From positions 4,455,190-4,519,189 of the forward strand of contig CM051459.1 in assembly GCA_028095005.1 (NCBI GenBank): 64,000 bases of DNA. Direction: 5' to 3'. The stretch comes from Rhynchospora pubera. Taxonomy: Eukaryota; Streptophyta; Magnoliopsida; Poales; Cyperaceae. A program made the translations under genes and the position numbers. Position 1 is the first letter of the stretch; each line of letters begins with the position of its first letter. The notes beneath the pieces were generated by a model. The model was not told where the DNA came from. It saw nothing but the letters and a program-made list of their open reading frames with translations, and searched no databases. Positions 58,401 to 64,000 of the stretch are shown here, one piece after another.

Positions 58401-61400
58401 TCATATGATTGAAGTGTTATTTATTCTGTAAGATTGGATTATACATGGTAATTATGCATATAAATTGCAAATAATGCAATTCTGTCTATCATCTGAGCAT
58501 TCCAATCGTTTCTTGATTCATTCTATGTCATTTCATCACAATAATCTACATTTGTACTCATTATACTATCTAGAATATGATTCAAGTGTTATTTAGTTAA
58601 AAAGATTGGATAATACAAGGTAGTTCGGCATATAAAGTGCAAAATATTACAATTCTGGGTATCATTTGTGAATTGCAATCGTTTCTGGATTCATTCTATG
58701 TCATTTCATCTAAATAATTGAATTTAAAATTATTATTATACTGTTTAGAATGTGATTCATAAGTTATTTATTCAGGAAGATTGGATTATACATGGTAATT
58801 ATGCATATAAACTGCAAATAATGCAATTTTGAGTATCATTTGAGCATTCCATTCATTTCAGCATTCATTCTAAGTCATGTCATCACAACAATCTACATTT
58901 AAACTCATTATATGTCTAGAATATGATTCATGTGTTATTTATTTGGAAATATTCGAATATACGCTGTATTAACTCATATAAAGTGCCAATAATGCAATTC
59001 TGTATATTATTTGAGCATTTCAATCATTTTTGGATTCATTACAAGTCATTTCATCACAATAATCTAAATTTAAAATCATTATACAGTTTAGAATATGATT
59101 CATAAGTTATTTATTCAGGAATATTGGATTATATATGGTAACTGTTCATATAAACAGCATATAATGCAATTTTTAGTATCATTTGAGCAATTCAATTATT
59201 TTTGGATTCATTCTAAGTCATTTTGTCATAATATTCTACATTTAAAATCACTATAATGCCTAAAATATGATTCAGGTGTTATTAATTAAGAAAGTTTGGA
59301 TTATACATTGTAATTATGCATATAAAGTTTAAATAATGCAATTCTGAGTTTCATTTAAGCATTTCAATCGTTTCTGGTTTTATTCTAAGACATTTCATCA
59401 CAATAATATAAATTTAAACTCATTATACTGTTTATAATATGATTCATAAGTAATTTATTCAGGAAGATTGGATTATACCTGGTAATTCTGCATATAGACT
59501 GCAAATAATGCAATTTTGAGTATCAATTGAGCCATTCAATCATTTCTGGATTCATTCTACGTCATTTCATCACAATATTCTACATTTAAACTATTTATAT
59601 TGTCCAGATTATGATTCAAGTATTATTTGTTCAAAAAGATTGAATTATACAAGGTAATTACGCCTATAAATTACAAATAATGCAATTCTGAATATAATTT
59701 GAGCTTTTCAATCATTTCTAGATTCATTCTGTATCATTTCTTTACAATAATTTATATTTAAACTCTTTATGTTGTTTAGAATACAATTCATATGTTATTT
59801 ATTCAAACATATTGGATAATACATGGTAATTAGTCATATAAAATGCAAATAAAGTTATTCTGAGTATCATTTGAGCATATCAATCGTTTCTGCATTCATT
59901 CTAAGTCATTTCATCATAATTATCTACATTTAAACTCATTATACTGTCTAGAATATGATTCAAGTGTTATTTATTCGTAAAGAATGGGTTATAAATGGTA
60001 ATTACGCTTATGAGTTGCAAATAATGCAATTCTGATTATCATTTGAGCATTTCAATCGATTCTGCATTCATTCGAAGTAATTTCATCAGAATAATCTACA
60101 CTTATTCTCTTTATACTGTCTATCATATAATTCATGTGTTATTTATTCAGTAAGATTGGATTATAAGTGGTAATTATGCATGTAATTGCAAATAATGCAA
60201 TTCTGTGTATCATCTGAGCTTTCCAAATATTTCTTGATTCATTCCATGTCATTTCATCACAATAATCTACATATAAACTCATTATACTATCTAGAATATT
60301 TTTCGAGTGTTATTTATTCAGAAATATTGGATAATACATGGTAATTCTGCATATAAATTGCAAATAATGCAATTCTGAGTATAATCTAAGCATTCCAATC
60401 GTTTCTTGATTCATTCTATGTCATTTCACCACAATAATCTTCATTTAAACTCATTATACTGTCTAGAATATGATTTAAGTGTTATTTATTCCTAAAGATT
60501 GGATTAGAAATGGTAATTACGCTTATGATGTGCAAATAATGCAAATCTGAGTATCATTTGAGCATTTCAATCGATTCTGCATTCATTCTAAGTCATTTCA
60601 TCACAATAATATATAGTTGAACTCTTTATACTGTCTATAATATAATTCAAGTGTTATTTATTCAGTAAGATTGGATTATACATCGTAATTATGCACATAA
60701 ATTTTAAATAATGCAATTCTGTGTATCATCTGAGCATTCCAATCATTTCTTGATTCATTCTTTGTCATTTCCTCACAATAATCTACATTTAAACTCATTA
60801 TACTATCTAGAATATGATTCAAGTTTTATTTATTCAGAAAGATTTGATAATACATGGCAATTCTGCATATAAATTGCACATAATGCTGTTCACTATACTG
60901 CATATTTAAACTCACTATACTGTCTAGAATATCATCTAAGCATTTCAATAGTTTCTTGATACATTCTATGCCATGTCACCACAATAATCTTCATTTAAAC
61001 TCATTATACTATCTAGAATAAGATTGAAGTGTTTTTTATTTAAAAAGACTAGATAATATAAGGAAATTAGGCATATAAAGCACAAAAGAATACAATTCTG
61101 AGTATTATTTGGGCATTCCAATCGTTTCTAGATACATTCTAAGTCATTTCAATACAATAATCTACATTTAAATTTATTATACTATCTAGAATATGGTTTG
61201 AGGATTATACATACAAAATGCAAATAATGCAATTCTTAGTATCATTTGAGCAGTTCAAACGTTTCTAAATTCATTCTAACTCATTTCATCACAATAATCT
61301 ATATTTAAATTCAATATACTGTCTGAATATGGTTCAAGTGTTATTTGTTTAGAAAGATTGGATTATACATGGTAATTATGCATATAAAGTGCTAATAATG

Positions 61401-64000
61401 TAATTTTGAGTATTAATTGAGCATTCCAATAGTTTCAGCATTCATTCTAAGTCATTTCATCACAATAATCTATATTTAAACTCACTAAACTGTCTAGAAT
61501 ATGATTCAAGTGTTATTTATTCGGAAAATTGGATTATATAGTGTAATTAATAATTATGCATATAAAGTACAAATTATGCAATTCAGAGTATCATTTGAGC
61601 ATTCCAATAGTTTCTGGATTCATTCTAAGTCATTTCATCACAATAATTTGTATTTAAACTCTTTATACTGTTTAGAATACGATTCTTATGTTATTTATTC
61701 GAACAGAATGGATAGTAGATGGTAATTAGGCATATAAAGTGCAAATAATGTTATTTTGAGTATCATTTGAGCATATCAATAGTTTCTGGATTCATTCTAA
61801 ATCATTTCATCAAAATAGTCTACATTTAAACTCATTATACTGTCTAGAATATCATTCAAGTATTATTAATTCAGAAAGAATGGATTATACATTGTAGTTA
61901 TGCATATAAAGTTCAAATAATTCAATTCTGAGTATCATATGAGCATTTCAATCGTTTAAAGATTCATTGTAAGTCATTTAATCACAATAACCTAAATTTA
62001 ATCTAATTATACTGTTTATAATGTGATTCATAAGTTATTTATTCAGGAAGATTGGATTATACATGATAATTCTGCATATAAACTGTAAATAATGCAATTT
62101 TGAGTTTCATTTGATCAATTCAATCGTTTCTGAATTCATTCTAAGTCATTTCATCACAATATTCTGAATTTAAACTCTTTATACTGTCCAAAATATGATT
62201 CAAGTATTATTTAGTCAAAAAAATTGAATTATACATGGTAATTATTCCTATAAAGTGCAAATAATGCAATTCTGAATATAATATGAGCATTTCAAACATT
62301 TCTGGATTCATTGCGTATCATTTCATCACAATAATTTTTATTTAAACTCTTGATGCTGTTTAGAATACTGTTGATAAGTTATTTAATCAAACAGATTGGA
62401 TAATACATGGTAATTAGGCATATAAAATGCAAATAAAGTTATTTTGAGTATCATTTGAGCATATCAATCGTTTATAGATTCAATCTAATTCATGTCATCA
62501 CAATAATCTACATTTAAACTCATTATACTGTCTATAATATGATTTAAGTGTTATTTATTCGTAAAGATTCCATTATAAACAGTAATTACGCTTATGAAGT
62601 GCAAATAAAGTTATTCTGAGTATCATTTGAGCATATCAATCGTTTCTGAATTTATTTTAAGTCATTTCATCACAATAATATATATTTAAACTTAATATAC
62701 TGTCTAGAATATGTTTCAAGCGTTATATATTCAGAGAGATTGAATTATAGATTGTAATTATGCATATAAATTACAAATAATGCAATTCTGAGTATCATTT
62801 GAGCAATCCAATCGTTTCTTGATTCATTCTATGTCATTTCATCACATCAATCTACATTTAAACTCATTATACTATCTAGAATGTGATTCATTTGTTATTT
62901 ATTTAAAAAGATCGGATAATACAAGGTAATTAGGCATATAAAGTGCAAAATAATGCAATTCTGAGCATCATTTGAGCATTTCAATAGTTTCTGAATTCAT
63001 TCTAAGCCATTTCATCACAATAATTTATATCTAAACTTATTATATTGTCCAAAATATGATTCAAGTGTTATTTATTCAGAATACGGTGTAGTTATGATTC
63101 AAGTGTTATTTCAGTCGTTTCTGCATTATATCTCATTTCATCACAATAATCTACATTTAAACTCTTTATATTGTCTATCATATGATTCAAGTGTTATATA
63201 TTCAAGTGAAATATAATGCAATTCTGAGTATCATTTGGGCATTCCAATCTATTTTGGATTCATCTAAGTCATTTCATCACAATAATCTACATTTAAACTC
63301 ATTATTCTATCTAAAATATAATTCCAGTGTTATTTATTTATTTAGGAAGATTGGATTATACGTGGTAATTACGCATATAAAGTGCAAATAATGCAATTCT
63401 TAGTATCATTTGATCCTTCCAATCGTTTCTCGATTCATTCTAAGTCCTTTCATCACAATAATCTACTTTTAAACTCATTTTACTATGTAGAAAATGATTC
63501 AAGGGTTATTTATTCAGAAAGATTGGATAATACGTGGTAATTATGCATATAAATTACAAATAATGCAATTCTGAGTATCATCTAAGCATTCCAATCGTTT
63601 CTTGATTCATCTAAACTCATTATACAGTCTAGAATATGATTCATGTGCTATTTATTTGTAAAGATTAAATTATAAATGGTAATTACACATATAAAGTGCA
63701 AATAATGCAATCCTGAGTATCATCTGAGAATTTAAATCGTTTATTGATTCATTCAAAGTCATTTCATCACAGCAATATACGTTTTAACTCTTTATACTGT
63801 CTATCATATGATTTCAAGTGTTATTTGTTCAGTAAGTTTGGATTATACATGGTAATTATGTATATAAATTGAAAATAATGCAATTCTGATTATTATCTGA
63901 GCATTCCAATTGTTTCTTGATTCATTCCTTGTCATTTCGTCACAATAATCTACATTTCAACACATTATTCTGTGTAGAATATGATTCTAGTGTTATTTAT
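55467..64000. repeat. Tandem satellite, about 172-bp unit, about 50 copies
   Basis: From TTGATTCTAAGTCATTTC at 55467 to the window edge, one unit repeats head to tail. Its landmarks in order are ATTCTAAGTCATTTCATCAC, AATAATCTACATTTAAACTC, ATTATACTGTCTAGAATATG, ATTCAAGTGTTATTTATTC, AAAGATTGGATTATACATGG, TAATTATGCATATAAAGTGC, AAATAATGCAATTCTGAGTA and TCATTTGAGCATTTCAATCG. Typing out one full unit gives about 172 bp, and successive copies at 55651 and about 55823 are 172 bp apart. Copies differ by many substitutions and small indels, with some truncated. The array continues past the right edge. Short frames beginning MIQVLFI recur only because the repeat does. A 170-bp class unit is common for plant centromeric or heterochromatic satellites; location is not shown. 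Confidence 0.95.

Noticed and set aside
55467..64000. Repeated short frames beginning MIQVLFI/MIHVLFI in the right-hand region, possibly a small gene family
   Set aside because: They are the same frame of the 172-bp satellite unit in successive monomers, disrupted in most copies, with no start-site or splice context.
55467..64000. CRISPR-like direct repeats
   Set aside because: The repeats are contiguous 172-bp monomers without unique spacers, in a plant genome; this is satellite DNA.

Overview
This window is nuclear DNA from a flowering plant, most likely a eudicot. The evidence is AT-rich sequence, multi-exon genes with GT-AG introns, typically plant protein families, and many small non-autonomous transposons. 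No species can be named from the sequence. All exon boundaries were read by eye from splice sites and protein continuity.

Left part (1-23 kb): three intact copies of a LigB / DOPA-dioxygenase-like gene (extradiol ring-cleavage dioxygenase). One copy is on the + strand (5202-6606) and two are on the - strand (9900-11503 and 18399-19594). Each has the same three-exon structure, and upstream and downstream flanks are also shared, so whole gene-sized blocks were duplicated and one was inverted. The copies lie in transposon debris: a decayed LINE, GTTTGGAT-ended MITEs (one inside intron 2 of copy 2), a hAT-like element with an 8-bp target duplication, fold-back elements, a CACTA-like repeat array and a tRNA-derived SINE.

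Middle (23-29.3 kb): no intact gene. There are exon-like scraps, an internal direct duplication, a decayed RPA-like (OB-fold) coding region and a good Helitron 3' terminus at 29312. A degenerate Helitron carrying RPA-like sequence fits best.

Gene-rich part (29.6-52.2 kb), all on the - strand: a zinc-type alcohol dehydrogenase of the HER2 type (427 codons), a decayed SAC-domain phosphoinositide phosphatase with several disabling lesions and a missing central part, a BZR1-domain beta-amylase (BAM8-like), and a TOM1-like VHS-GAT protein (418 codons). These four have unrelated housekeeping or regulatory roles and no operon-like link. SINEs, a retroposon and a second hAT-like element sit in introns of the phosphatase pseudogene and BAM8.

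Right part (55.5-64 kb): a tandem satellite with a unit of about 172 bp, roughly 50 monomers, running off the window edge. Recognisable monomer subtypes recur in a fixed order, which suggests higher-order structure. The region may be the flank of a heterochromatic block.

The most notable items are the inverted three-copy LigB cluster with shared unusual active-site residues, the Helitron end with RPA-like remnants, the satellite with ordered subtypes, and several transposon insertions with clean target duplications.
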